Assembly (NCBI RefSeq): GCF_001612635.1
Contig: NZ_BDAV01000011.1
Span: 1-64,000, forward strand
From: Nocardia africana NBRC 100379
GTDB lineage: Bacteria > Actinomycetota > Actinomycetes > Mycobacteriales > Mycobacteriaceae
Length of the DNA stretch: 64,000 bases
Reading direction: 5' to 3'
The translations under genes and the position numbers were made by a program. The notes beneath the pieces are model-generated. The model did not search any database and was not told the DNA's origin. It saw only the letters and a program-made list of their open reading frames with translations. The first letter of the stretch is position 1. Every line of letters starts with the position of its first letter. Shown here in pieces: positions 17,947-25,917 of the stretch.

Positions 17947-18230
17947 ATGAGTCGGCTTCCTGCCCACCGTCCAGGGTCGCTTCCACCGGACTTCACCGAC
18001 TGGTGGAATTCCCTGACGCCCGGGCTTTCTCCGATGTTCGGAGCCCACATGCTGCGGGTCGAGGATTCTCTCGACGACGGCCATTACGTGGTGCGGGCAG
18101 AGATTCCGGGCGTCGACCCCGCGAAAGACGTCGAGGTCTCGGTGCACAGTGGACTGCTCACCATCAAAGCCGAGCGCGGCGAATCCCGGGAGGAGAAAGG
18201 GAGAAGGTGGACGTCAAGTCCGGGGATTGA
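17947..18230 (+). pseudogene. hspX (alpha-crystallin) with internal deletion
   Basis: From ATG 17947 (cgaggag upstream) the frame gives a good HspX/Hsp20 N-terminus: LMRLED-like MLRVEDSLDDGHYVVRAE, IPGVDPAKDVEV and LLTIKAERGESREEKGR. In M. tuberculosis HspX this is followed by about 45 residues of the beta-sandwich core (FAYGSF...). Here they are absent and the frame runs into unrelated sequence to 18315. In the +1 frame the DNA right after the break reads KVDVKSGD-stop (ending 18230), which resembles the normal HspX tail (EKHIQIRSTN). So the core was deleted with a frame change. The chaperone should be non-functional. Confidence 0.7.
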
Positions 18231-18311
18231 CCGACGTGAGCGCGTGCCCGTTCCGGCGGACGCCGGGGCGGGTCGCGGCCGGCCGCACATCATCGATCAT
18301 CGAGGAGCCAC

Positions 18312-19220
18312 ATGAGCGACCACACCGGACGGCCACGGCAACACGTCGACGCACCGGTGCTCGCCGCCGTCGACGGCTCGGCGGTCGGATATCACGCCGC
18401 GGCGTGGGCCGCGACCGAAGCGGCCATGCACGGACGCCGCCTCCATCTGGTCACCTCGGCAGCCATTGTCGCCGGACCGGAACCGACGCCCATCATCACC
18501 GACGACGCCGTGAGTTGGTTGCACCGCGACGGTGAACGCATCCTCGTCGAGGCTCGCCGCATCGCTCGGCTGGCGGCTCCGGCGCAGACGCCGAAGATCA
18601 CCACCGAGGTGACCGGCGAACCCATCATCGAATACCTGATCGAACGCTCTCGTCATGCGCTGGTGCTCGCCGTGGGAAGCCGCGGGCTCGGCGCGATTCG
18701 GCGTGGACTGCTGGGCTCGGTGGCCTCGGCGGTCATCCGGCATGCCCACTGTCCCGTTACTATCGTGCACACCATGTCGGCGACCGATCCGGTGACAGCT
18801 GCCCAACCCGTCCTCGTCGGGGTCGACGGCACGGACAACAGCGTGGCTGCCCTTGAAATCGCTTTCGAGGAAGCGTCGCGGCGGAAGGTCGGCGTGGTCG
18901 CGTTGCATGCCTGGAGCGACATCAGTGCTAAATTGCACTTCACAATCGAGGGTTGGGTCCAGGTCCGCGACTCCGAAGATGCCGTCCTGGCCGAGAATCT
19001 GGCCGGGTACGCCGAACGGTATCCCGATGTCGAGGTACGGCGTGCATTGGTGTATCACAGTCCGGTTCGCTCGCTACTGGACGAGGCCGACAACGCCCAA
19101 CTCCTCGTGGTCGGTAGCCACGGTCGCGGCGGATTCAGCGGCATGCTGTTGGGCTCGACCAGTGCCGCCGTTGCCCAGACAGCGCCGTGCCCGGTCATGA
19201 TCGTGCGAACCGCGAAATAG
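18312..19220 (+). CDS. Tandem universal stress protein
   Basis: The 302-residue protein starts at ATG 18312 after gaggag. It has two UspA domains (~15-155 and ~165-300). Each carries the ATP-binding pattern G-2x-G-9x-G-S/T: GSRGLGAIRRGLLGSVAS and GSHGRGGFSGMLLGSTSA. This two-domain arrangement is that of the ATP-binding DosR-regulated mycobacterial universal stress proteins (Rv2623 and relatives), which regulate growth arrest. It lies directly behind the broken hspX, probably once in one operon with it, and is intact. Confidence 0.88.
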   Translation: MSDHTGRPRQHVDAPVLAAVDGSAVGYHAAAWAATEAAMHGRRLHLVTSAAIVAGPEPTPIITDDAVSWLHRDGERILVEARRIARLAAPAQTPKITTEVTGEPIIEYLIERSRHALVLAVGSRGLGAIRRGLLGSVASAVIRHAHCPVTIVHTMSATDPVTAAQPVLVGVDGTDNSVAALEIAFEEASRRKVGVVALHAWSDISAKLHFTIEGWVQVRDSEDAVLAENLAGYAERYPDVEVRRALVYHSPVRSLLDEADNAQLLVVGSHGRGGFSGMLLGSTSAAVAQTAPCPVMIVRTAK

Positions 19221-19397
19221 GCAGATACACACAAATATTCGTATCGGTTGCGGTATCGGCCTCCGGCTCCGATACACGCGAACGCACCCGAGGAAACCGC
19301 TGTCAGTGCCTATGCCCGGGGATGGGTCTGCCATCGGGGCGGGCAGACAACAGTACGGTTGCGAGAGTGGCGGCGCTGTCTCGCTGTCACGGCGCGA

Positions 19398-19575
19398 TCA
19401 GCCGCGCGCGGACACCCGTTCTACGTATTCTGCGATTTCTTCGTCGTGCGGATGCCGGGCGATGTCGGCTTCGCTGATCATGCCGACCAGCCGTTTGTTC
19501 TCGATGACCGGCAGCCGTTTGATCTGGTGGTCTTCCAGCTTTTCGAGAACGTCGCGCGCGTCGAGACGTCTGCGA
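19398..19575 (-). pseudogene. C-terminal remnant of second Hrp1-like CBS protein
   Basis: On the minus strand a frame reads DARDVLEKLEDHQIKRLPV, ENKRLVGMISEADIARH and ends EYVERVSARG-stop at 19398. This is almost the same as the C-terminal half of the intact CBS protein at 10665-11084 (RRIKRLPVIENKRLVGMISEADIARHL). The N-terminal CBS domain and start are missing; the remnant ends about where the plus-strand ligase fragment begins. It appears to be a duplicated and then truncated gene. Confidence 0.7.
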
Positions 19576-19582
19576 TGTTGCT

Positions 19583-19953
19583 GTGAGTACGTTCGAGTTG
19601 GTGGGACGCGTGCCGGCGCCGATGCTGGCGACCGCGGGGCGGCCGCCGGAGAACTCGGATCTGTCGGCGGTCGAGATGAAATGGGACGGCATGCGCGCCA
19701 TCACGTCATCGGCGATGGTGAGGCCAGACTGTATTCGCGTAACGGTCGGGAAGCCAGCGCGTCGTTTCCCGAGCTGACCGCCGCGCTGGCCGACATCGCG
19801 GCCGGTCGGTGGTTCGTGATCGACGGGGAGGTCGTCGCTCCGGAGTTGCCCGCCGGAATTCCGTCGTTCGGACGGTTGCAGCACCGCATGAATATCGCCC
19901 GGCCGCCGGCGGGGTTGATCGCCTCGATTCCGGTGCAGCTGTTCGTCATCTGA
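19583..19953 (+). pseudogene. Frameshifted fragment of ATP-dependent DNA ligase
   Basis: GTG 19583 opens a frame reading PMLATAGRPPENSDLSAVE-K-DGMRA, the nucleotidyl-transferase motif I (KWDG, the adenylated Lys) of ATP-dependent ligases of the LigC/LigD type. The frame is then lost by about one base; the next frame continues GEARLYSRNG, FPELTAAL and DGEVVAPE (motif III-like), then stops after IPVQLFVI. About the last half of a normal ligase domain is missing. The piece covers only the first ~125 of some 300 residues, so it cannot be a working ligase. Confidence 0.72.
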
Positions 19954-20033
19954 GGTGGATTTCGACGACGGACGGGAGGAATACGGGAGCGCCGCCGCGT
20001 CCTGACGCCGAAAACAGCCTCTCACCAGGCGAT

Positions 20034-21179
20034 CTACAAGCTACGCCCGATAATGAGCTTCATGATCTCGTTCGTCCCGCCATAGATCTTCTGAATCCGC
20101 GCATCCGTGAACACCCGTGAGATCGGATACTCCGCCATATACCCGTACCCGCCGAACAACTGCAGGCATTCGTCGGCGACGCGGCACTGCTGTTCGGTCA
20201 GCCACCATTTCGCTTTGGCGGCGGTGGGGATGTCGAGTTGGCCGCGGAGGTGTTTGGCGACGCAGTCGTCGAGGAAGGCCCAGGCGACCGAGGCGATGGT
20301 GTCGCATTCGGCGAGGGTGAACTGGGTGTTCTGGAAGTTGAAGATGGGTTTGCCGAAGGCTTGGCGCTCCTTGGTGTAGGCGACGGTCATCTCGACGGTC
20401 TTCTCGATCGCCGCCGCGGCGGCGACGGCCAGGATCAGACGTTCCTGGGGGAGTTGCTGCATGAGCTGGATGAAGCCGGTGCCCTCGGTGGCGCCCAGGA
20501 GGTTGGTCTTCGGCACGCGCACGCCGTCGAAGAACAGTTCGCAGGTGTCCTGGCCGTGCTGGCCGACCTTCTCGAGGTTGCGGCCGCGCCGGAAGCCGTC
20601 GCGGTCGGTTTCGACGGCGATCAGCGACACCGATTCCGCGCCTTTGCCTTCGGAGGTCTTGGCGGCGACGATCACCAGATCGGCGAGCAGGCCGTTGGAG
20701 ATGAAGGTCTTGGCGCCGTCGATGACGTAGTGGTCACCGTCGGCGACGGCCCGGGTGCGGATGGCTTGCAGGTCGGAGCCGGTGCCCGGTTCGGTCATGG
20801 CGATGGCGGCGACGATCTCGCCGGAGGCCATCTTCGGCAGCCACGCCCGCTTCTGGTCCTCGGTGCCGTAGGCGTTGATGTAGTGCGCGACGATGGTGGA
20901 GTGCACCGGATTGCCGAGGCTGGGCGCCATGGCCCGGGTCTGCTCGATCGCGATCACGGCCTCGTGGGCGAAGGTGCCGCCGCCACCGCCGTACTCCTCG
21001 GGGATGGAGATGCACAGCAGGCCCAATTCGCCTGCGCGATTCCAGATTTCGCGGTCGACGTGGTGCTGGCGTCCCCAGCGATCCTCGTTCGGTGCGCATT
21101 CCTTCTCGAAGAATCGGCGCGCCAAATCGGTGAGCGCGTCGAGATCTTCGTCCATCCACGGGGACCGATGCACCGGCAC
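20034..21179 (-). CDS. Acyl-CoA dehydrogenase
   Basis: This 381-residue FAD flavoprotein is a member of the acyl-CoA dehydrogenase family, oxidising acyl-CoA at the alpha-beta bond and passing electrons to ETF. Signatures seen: AIAMTEPGTGSD (FAD/substrate loop), YTKERQAFGKPI and the C-terminal LFGGYGYMAEYPISR-stretch. The catalytic Glu is Glu371 in YGGTNEIMK. The GTG start at 21179 has gaggag about 9 nt upstream. A near-perfect 15-bp palindrome lies 18 bp before the start. The chain-length preference is unknown; the neighbours (AraC regulator, alcohol dehydrogenase) suggest short- or branched-chain catabolism. Confidence 0.9.
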   Translation of the reverse strand: MPVHRSPWMDEDLDALTDLARRFFEKECAPNEDRWGRQHHVDREIWNRAGELGLLCISIPEEYGGGGGTFAHEAVIAIEQTRAMAPSLGNPVHSTIVAHYINAYGTEDQKRAWLPKMASGEIVAAIAMTEPGTGSDLQAIRTRAVADGDHYVIDGAKTFISNGLLADLVIVAAKTSEGKGAESVSLIAVETDRDGFRRGRNLEKVGQHGQDTCELFFDGVRVPKTNLLGATEGTGFIQLMQQLPQERLILAVAAAAAIEKTVEMTVAYTKERQAFGKPIFNFQNTQFTLAECDTIASVAWAFLDDCVAKHLRGQLDIPTAAKAKWWLTEQQCRVADECLQLFGGYGYMAEYPISRVFTDARIQKIYGGTNEIMKLIIGRSL

Positions 21180-21196
21180 GGGGAAACTCCTCTGGT

Positions 21197-21211
21197 CGAA
21201 TACAGTGTTCG
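21197..21211. promoter_or_regulatory. Palindrome upstream of acyl-CoA dehydrogenase
   Basis: CGAATAC-A-GTGTTCG is an inverted repeat with one mismatch, 18 bp upstream of the minus-strand start. It would suit a TetR-type dimer; no such regulator gene is adjacent. Not a match to the KstR pattern. Confidence 0.4.
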
Positions 21212-21279
21212 TTCGCCAAGGTAGGAGCGCGCCGCGCGCAGGCCAATGACCGCAGCGCTCGATCTTGTGACCGGATCGC

Positions 21280-22290
21280 TCAGGGTGCGGCGGTGCCGCG
21301 GTAGGAGCCGGGAGAGCTGCCGGTCCAGCGCCGGAAGGCGCGGGAGAAGGCGCTGGGTTCGGAGAAGCCGAGCCGTCGCGAGACCGCTGTCACCGTCTCG
21401 CCGCGGACCAGGGCCGCGATCGCGGCATCGCGCAGGATCTGTTCGCGGATGCGGCTGGGTGAGGTGTGCTCGTCGCTCAGTTTGCGGCGCAGTGTCGCGG
21501 GGCTGACGGCGAGTTCGGTGGCGATCTGCTCGACTCCGGGCCAGTGCCGTGGTCCGCCGCGTTCCAGGACCCGGCGCACCCGCGTCGCTGTGGACACAGC
21601 ATCGTCGCCGCGGCCGATCACGGCCTCGGGTGCGTTGCGCAGGAAGCGCAGCAGATCGTCCTCGTCGCGCACGAGCGGTGCGGTCAGAACGGCGGAATCG
21701 AACACCAGGGCCGGATGCGGTGCCGAAAACCGTACCGGCGCATCGAAGATCAGGTCGTAGTCGTCGAGATCGTTGGGCGGATAGGGGACTTCGACGCGCA
21801 GCAGTCGCAGCGACCCGCCCACCGACCAGTCCAGAAAGCGGTAGACGACCATCAGCATGGTGTCGATGATCAGGCTGTGCGGATGGCGGATCTCGGTGAG
21901 GTCGAACGCGATTCGCGCCTCCTGGTCATCGGTGCTCAGCCGCAGCGGCGGAAATCCCGGCAGGGCCTTCTGGAACATCCGGAACCGGTGCAGTGCGGCG
22001 GCGATATCGCGCGAACCGAGCAGGGCGAAGCACACCAGCCGGAAGGTGCCGCGCGGCATCGGATGACGGCCCAATCCGAGTAGTTCGTCGTCGGTGCTGC
22101 GCCACAGTTGCTGCACCAGGTGCACGGCTTGTCCGACGGTGACGCGGGCGCGTCCCTGCTCGAGCAGTTGCGGCGCGATCCCGGCTTCGGCGAGCAGTTC
22201 CCCGGTGTCCCATCCGCGGCGGCGCGCCAGGTCGACGATCGCGTGCACCCGCCCGATGGGCAGCGTGAAGGTGGTCGACGGCGCGGGCAC
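21280..22290 (-). CDS. AraC-family regulator (OruR/ArgR-like)
   Basis: The 336-residue protein has an N-terminal arabinose-binding-type sensor domain (~15-200) and a C-terminal AraC helix-turn-helix pair (~230-330), including ELAVSPATLRRKLSDE and VSRRLGFSEPSAFSRAFRRW. This is the layout of the OruR/ArgR subgroup that responds to small hydrophobic or amino-acid ligands. It starts at GTG 22290. It lies upstream of the acyl-CoA dehydrogenase (101 bp) on the same strand and divergent from the alcohol dehydrogenase, so it may regulate both. Confidence 0.85.
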   Translation of the reverse strand: MPAPSTTFTLPIGRVHAIVDLARRRGWDTGELLAEAGIAPQLLEQGRARVTVGQAVHLVQQLWRSTDDELLGLGRHPMPRGTFRLVCFALLGSRDIAAALHRFRMFQKALPGFPPLRLSTDDQEARIAFDLTEIRHPHSLIIDTMLMVVYRFLDWSVGGSLRLLRVEVPYPPNDLDDYDLIFDAPVRFSAPHPALVFDSAVLTAPLVRDEDDLLRFLRNAPEAVIGRGDDAVSTATRVRRVLERGGPRHWPGVEQIATELAVSPATLRRKLSDEHTSPSRIREQILRDAAIAALVRGETVTAVSRRLGFSEPSAFSRAFRRWTGSSPGSYRGTAAP

Positions 22291-22425
22291 TCAGCGACGC
22301 TATCAACGTCGCGTTCCCGTGCTTATGTCCGCCTCGGCGGCCGGATGTGCCAGGTTTGTCCGTGCGCGCGACTACCATCGATCTTCCCGCCGTGGCGCGG
22401 GCGTTCCGGTGTCGGAAGGAGTGCG

Positions 22426-23448
22426 ATGAACCCTGCGACGATGGCCGCCTGGCAGGTGGTGCGGCCCGGCCCGATCGACGAGTCCCCGCCGGTCCGCACC
22501 CGGATCCCGATTCCGGAGCCGGCCGCGGGCGAGGTGCTGGTGCGGGTGCTGGCCTGCGGGGTCTGCCGTACCGATCTGCATGTCGCCGAGGGCGATCTGC
22601 CGGTACGCCGGCCTCGGGTGGTGCCCGGTCACGAGGTCGTGGGGGAGGTGGTCGCGGTGGGCGAAGCAGCGACGGCTGTCGCGCCGGGTGATCGGGTCGG
22701 GATCGCGTGGTTGCGCAGCACGTGCGGGGTGTGTGCGTACTGCCGTCGCGGCGCGGAGAATCTGTGCCCGAATTCGCACTACACCGGATGGGACGCCGAC
22801 GGTGGTTATGCCGAATATGCCACGGCGCCTGCCGATTACGTGTATCCGCTGCCTTCCGGGTACGCCGATGCGGAGTTGGCCCCACTGCTCTGCGCGGGCA
22901 TCATCGGCTACCGGGCGCTGCGGCGGGCGTCGCTGCCGAAAGGGGGACGGCTCGGCATCTACGGGTTCGGTGGCAGTGCGCACCTGGCCGCGCAGGTCGC
23001 CCTGGCTCAGGGCGCCGAGGTGCACGTGATGACTCGTGACGCCACCGCGCGGGAGTTGGCCCTGGCGCTGGGTGCGGCGTCGGCGCAAGGGGCGGCCGAT
23101 CCGCCGCCGGTGCCGCTGGATTCGGCGATCCTGTTCGCGCCGGTCGGTGATCTCGTGCTGCCCGCGCTGGAGGGGCTGGATCGTGGCGGTGTGCTGTCGA
23201 TCGCTGGTATCCACCTCACCGACATTCCGGCGCTGAATTATCAGCGCCATCTGTTCCAGGAACGTGAGATCCGTTCGGTCACCGCCAACACCCGCGCGGA
23301 CGGGCGGGAATTTCTGGAATTCTGCGCCCAGCACCGGATGCAGGTTCGCATCAACCCTTATCCGCTCGAATCCGCCGACCGGGCGCTGGCCGATCTGGCA
23401 CACGGCCGGTTCGCCGGGGCGGCTGTGCTGCTGCCCGGATCCCGCTGA
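22426..23448 (+). CDS. adhA: Zinc-dependent alcohol dehydrogenase, AdhA-like
   Basis: ATG 22426 follows ggaagga; the product has 340 residues. It is a medium-chain, zinc-dependent alcohol dehydrogenase like M. tuberculosis AdhA (Rv1862). The catalytic zinc ligands Cys47 (CGVCRTD), His69 (GHE) and a further Cys are present, and the structural zinc ligands Cys100, Cys103, Cys106 and Cys114 are complete. The Rossmann motif lies in GIYGFGGSAHLAAQ around 187-200. It oxidises primary or secondary alcohols with NAD(P)+, here perhaps fatty alcohols or alcohols from lipid turnover. It is divergent from the AraC regulator. Confidence 0.88.
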   Translation: MNPATMAAWQVVRPGPIDESPPVRTRIPIPEPAAGEVLVRVLACGVCRTDLHVAEGDLPVRRPRVVPGHEVVGEVVAVGEAATAVAPGDRVGIAWLRSTCGVCAYCRRGAENLCPNSHYTGWDADGGYAEYATAPADYVYPLPSGYADAELAPLLCAGIIGYRALRRASLPKGGRLGIYGFGGSAHLAAQVALAQGAEVHVMTRDATARELALALGAASAQGAADPPPVPLDSAILFAPVGDLVLPALEGLDRGGVLSIAGIHLTDIPALNYQRHLFQEREIRSVTANTRADGREFLEFCAQHRMQVRINPYPLESADRALADLAHGRFAGAAVLLPGSR

Positions 23449-23486
23449 CCGCCCCGGTGGATGTGCGGCACCCGGTACCATCGAAT

Positions 23487-23500
23487 TGGAACGTGTTCTA
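23487..23500. promoter_or_regulatory. KstR-like operator before hydrolase
   Basis: TGGAACGTGTTCTA fits the KstR pattern TNNAACNNGTTNNA exactly. It sits 35-48 bp upstream of the hydrolase ATG at 23535. It shares 13 of 14 bases with the palindrome before the WS/DGAT gene. The match to the published KstR pattern is seen; actual regulation is inferred. Confidence 0.6.
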
Positions 23501-23534
23501 ATTCATGACCGGGCCGGCGATGCAGGAGGTTGCG

Positions 23535-24455
23535 ATGGCGGCGGAGCGGCAGACGGCGGGTAGCGGTCGCGGGGCGGCCGGCGGGCGTTTCGGCACCCGC
23601 GTATCGCGCACGACCTCGGTGCCCGCGGGCCGGATGGTGGATCTGCCCGGGCGCGGGCGGACCTATCTGGTCGACATCCCCGGGCCCGAGGGCGCACCGA
23701 CGGTGATCCTGTTGCACGGCCTGGTGACCACGGCGATGCTGAACTGGTTCCCGGCCCTGGCGGAGTTGTCCGAGCGCTATCGGGTGGTGCTGTTCGACCA
23801 GCGCTGGCACGGGCACGGAATCCGTTCGCCGCGTTTCGATCTGGACGATCTGGCCGACGACGTCGTCGCGGTCGCGGAGCTGACCGGCGTGCAGCGGCCG
23901 ATCCTGGCGGGGTACTCCATGGGCGGCATCGTCGCCCAGTCGGTCGCGCACCGGCGTCCGGACCTCGTCGGCGGCCTGGTGTTGTGCGCGACGACCTACC
24001 GGTTCCGGGAGAAGTGGCGGGAGCGGCTGTTCCACGGCGGTATGGCCCTGCTGGCCGGGGTGATGACCGAGACGGCCGGGCGCCGGGTGGCGGAGGCGGC
24101 GACCAAGCTGCCGATTATGCCCGAAATATCCTGGGAGACAGGACGAATGGATCGATGGGCGCTGGCGGAGCTGCGCACCACCAGCGGGTGGGCGATGACT
24201 CAGGCGATCGCCGAATTGGGCCGCTTCGATTCCTCGCCGTGGTTGTCGAGCCTGGATGTGCCCACGGGCGTGGTGATCACGACACACGACCGCGCGCTGC
24301 CGGTCTATCGGCAGCTGGAGATGGCGAAAATGATCGCCGGGGCGGAGATTTTCCTCGTCCCGGCCGGGCATGCGGCCTGCGTACTCGAGGCGGACGCCTT
24401 TGTCCCTGTGCTCCTCGAGGCCTGCGCGGCGGTGGCCGCTCGGCGGGAGAGCTGA
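23535..24455 (+). CDS. Alpha/beta hydrolase
   Basis: I choose ATG 23535 because aggagg lies 6 nt upstream; a start at 23505 lacks one. The 306-residue protein is an alpha/beta hydrolase: oxyanion strand VILLHGLVT near 65, nucleophile Ser in GYSMGG near 127, Asp in a THDRAL segment, and His in AGHAA. The substrate is unknown, but a KstR-like site upstream and a convergent WS/DGAT gene 5 bp away point to ester lipid or sterol metabolism. No lid domain or signal peptide is obvious. Confidence 0.82.
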   Translation: MAAERQTAGSGRGAAGGRFGTRVSRTTSVPAGRMVDLPGRGRTYLVDIPGPEGAPTVILLHGLVTTAMLNWFPALAELSERYRVVLFDQRWHGHGIRSPRFDLDDLADDVVAVAELTGVQRPILAGYSMGGIVAQSVAHRRPDLVGGLVLCATTYRFREKWRERLFHGGMALLAGVMTETAGRRVAEAATKLPIMPEISWETGRMDRWALAELRTTSGWAMTQAIAELGRFDSSPWLSSLDVPTGVVITTHDRALPVYRQLEMAKMIAGAEIFLVPAGHAACVLEADAFVPVLLEACAAVAARRES

Positions 24456-24460
24456 GGCGC

Positions 24461-25861
24461 TCAGCGCTGGGCCTGTGCCGCCTTCAACAGCGCGGAGATG
24501 TTGTCGTGCACGGCATCGGCCATCCGGTCGATATCGGGGACCAGTTCACGGCAGGCGATGAAGCCGAAATCGAGATCGCCGTTGGCCGACAGCACCGTGA
24601 CGTTGAGGCCCGCGCCGTGGAATACCGGGCCGAACGGGAACAGCGAGTCGATGCGGTGGCCGAGGAAGTACAGCGGCTGCTGTGGCCCGGGAACGTTGGA
24701 GATCACCAAGTTGTGCACCACCGGATGCCGTTCGGCGAGTTTGAACGACGAATAGGCGCGCACCGCGATCCGGAACGTGTTCGGCGGGGCGTATTCGGCC
24801 CAATCCTGCAGGAAGTCCGCACCCAGGACTTCGTGTTCCTCCTTCGCGCCGACGTTGCCCTCCGCGATGAGCCGCAGCCGTTCCACCGGATCCTCGATAT
24901 CGGTGTAGAGCTGGGCGAACAGCGTCGACACCTTGTTGACACCGCGTTCGTGTCGCGTCGTCTCGTGGGTGGAGACGGGCACCGAGGCGATCAGTGAGGT
25001 GTCCGGCAGTTCGTCGTGTTCGCTCAGATATTGCCGAAGCGCCCCCGCGATGACGGTGAGGACCACGTCGTTGATCTTCGCGCCGAACGCCGCCCGGATC
25101 TCCTTGATATCGGCGAGCGGGGCCGTGGTGAAGGCGACGCTGCGATGGCGGGTGATGGTGCGGTTGAACGGCGTGCGCGGCGCGGTGAACGGCAATGCCA
25201 TGCCCTGTTTGTCGGCGCGCCGGCGCTGCACCATCCCGCCCAGCTTGCCCAGTGTCTTCGGCACCATGCCGACCACGCCGAGTTTCGCCGGCATCCGCAC
25301 CAGCCCCTCGGCGGCGAGGACCAGATCGTTGGGCTCGTCGGCCTCCGAGTGGATCTCGGCCGGTGGATCGGGGTAGCGCACGCCCGGTTCGGCATCGCAC
25401 AGATACGCCATCATGTTGGCGCCGGTGACACCGTCGACGGCGGCGTGATGGTATTTCGAGACCACGGCGACCTTGTCGTCGGCCAGGCCCTCGATCACCC
25501 ACATCTCCCACAGCGGCCGGTCGCGGTCCATCGGCTGCGCGGCGATGTCGCCGACCAGTTCGGCCAGTTCCTTCGGCCCGCCGGGGGAGGGCAGCCCGAG
25601 GCGGCGGACGTGGCGGTCGAGGTCGAAGCCGGTGTCGGTGACCCAGACCGGGTGGTCGAGGTCGAACGGGACCCGATGGACGCGGCGGCGCATGGAGGGG
25701 ATCAGGTGCAGGCGGCGGCCCAGTTCCTCCTTCAATGCGGTGAATTCGTAGTCGGTCCCGTCGGCGGGCGGGTCGAGAATCAGCAGCGCGCACACGTGCA
25801 GCAGTTGGGTGTCGGTCTCCAGGTACAGAAAGCTGGCATCCAGCCCGGTCAATCGCTCCAT
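24461..25861 (-). CDS. Wax ester synthase / diacylglycerol acyltransferase (WS/DGAT)
   Basis: This 466-residue protein is a bacterial WS/DGAT, joining acyl-CoA to fatty alcohols or diacylglycerol to make wax esters or triacylglycerol. The catalytic HHxxxDG motif is YHHAAVDGVTG near 138-144, and the N-terminal MERLTGLDASFLYLE and the C-terminal NLVISNVPGP block are family hallmarks. It is cytoplasmic or lipid-droplet associated. The start at 25861 lies 13 bp from a KstR-like palindrome overlapping the promoter. Upstream on the same strand are a polysaccharide deacetylase and a fatty acyl reductase. Confidence 0.92.
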   Translation of the reverse strand: MERLTGLDASFLYLETDTQLLHVCALLILDPPADGTDYEFTALKEELGRRLHLIPSMRRRVHRVPFDLDHPVWVTDTGFDLDRHVRRLGLPSPGGPKELAELVGDIAAQPMDRDRPLWEMWVIEGLADDKVAVVSKYHHAAVDGVTGANMMAYLCDAEPGVRYPDPPAEIHSEADEPNDLVLAAEGLVRMPAKLGVVGMVPKTLGKLGGMVQRRRADKQGMALPFTAPRTPFNRTITRHRSVAFTTAPLADIKEIRAAFGAKINDVVLTVIAGALRQYLSEHDELPDTSLIASVPVSTHETTRHERGVNKVSTLFAQLYTDIEDPVERLRLIAEGNVGAKEEHEVLGADFLQDWAEYAPPNTFRIAVRAYSSFKLAERHPVVHNLVISNVPGPQQPLYFLGHRIDSLFPFGPVFHGAGLNVTVLSANGDLDFGFIACRELVPDIDRMADAVHDNISALLKAAQAQR

Positions 25862-25874
25862 ACCTACAGACTAT

Positions 25875-25888
25875 TAGAACACGTTCTA
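25875..25888. promoter_or_regulatory. KstR-like operator before WS/DGAT
   Basis: TAGAACACGTTCTA fits TNNAACNNGTTNNA exactly and is a 6+6-bp inverted repeat. It sits 14-27 bp upstream of the WS/DGAT start. On the minus strand TAATAG follows directly and may be the -10 element, so a bound repressor would block initiation. The match is seen; repression by KstR is inferred. Confidence 0.6.
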
Positions 25889-25917
25889 GTTTTGGCCGAA
25901 ACGGCCGAGGAGTTCGG

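Noticed and set aside
10665..19575. A transposon or IS element carrying the dormancy genes
   Set aside because: No transposase, integrase or terminal repeats were seen; remnants are explained better by deletion and rearrangement.
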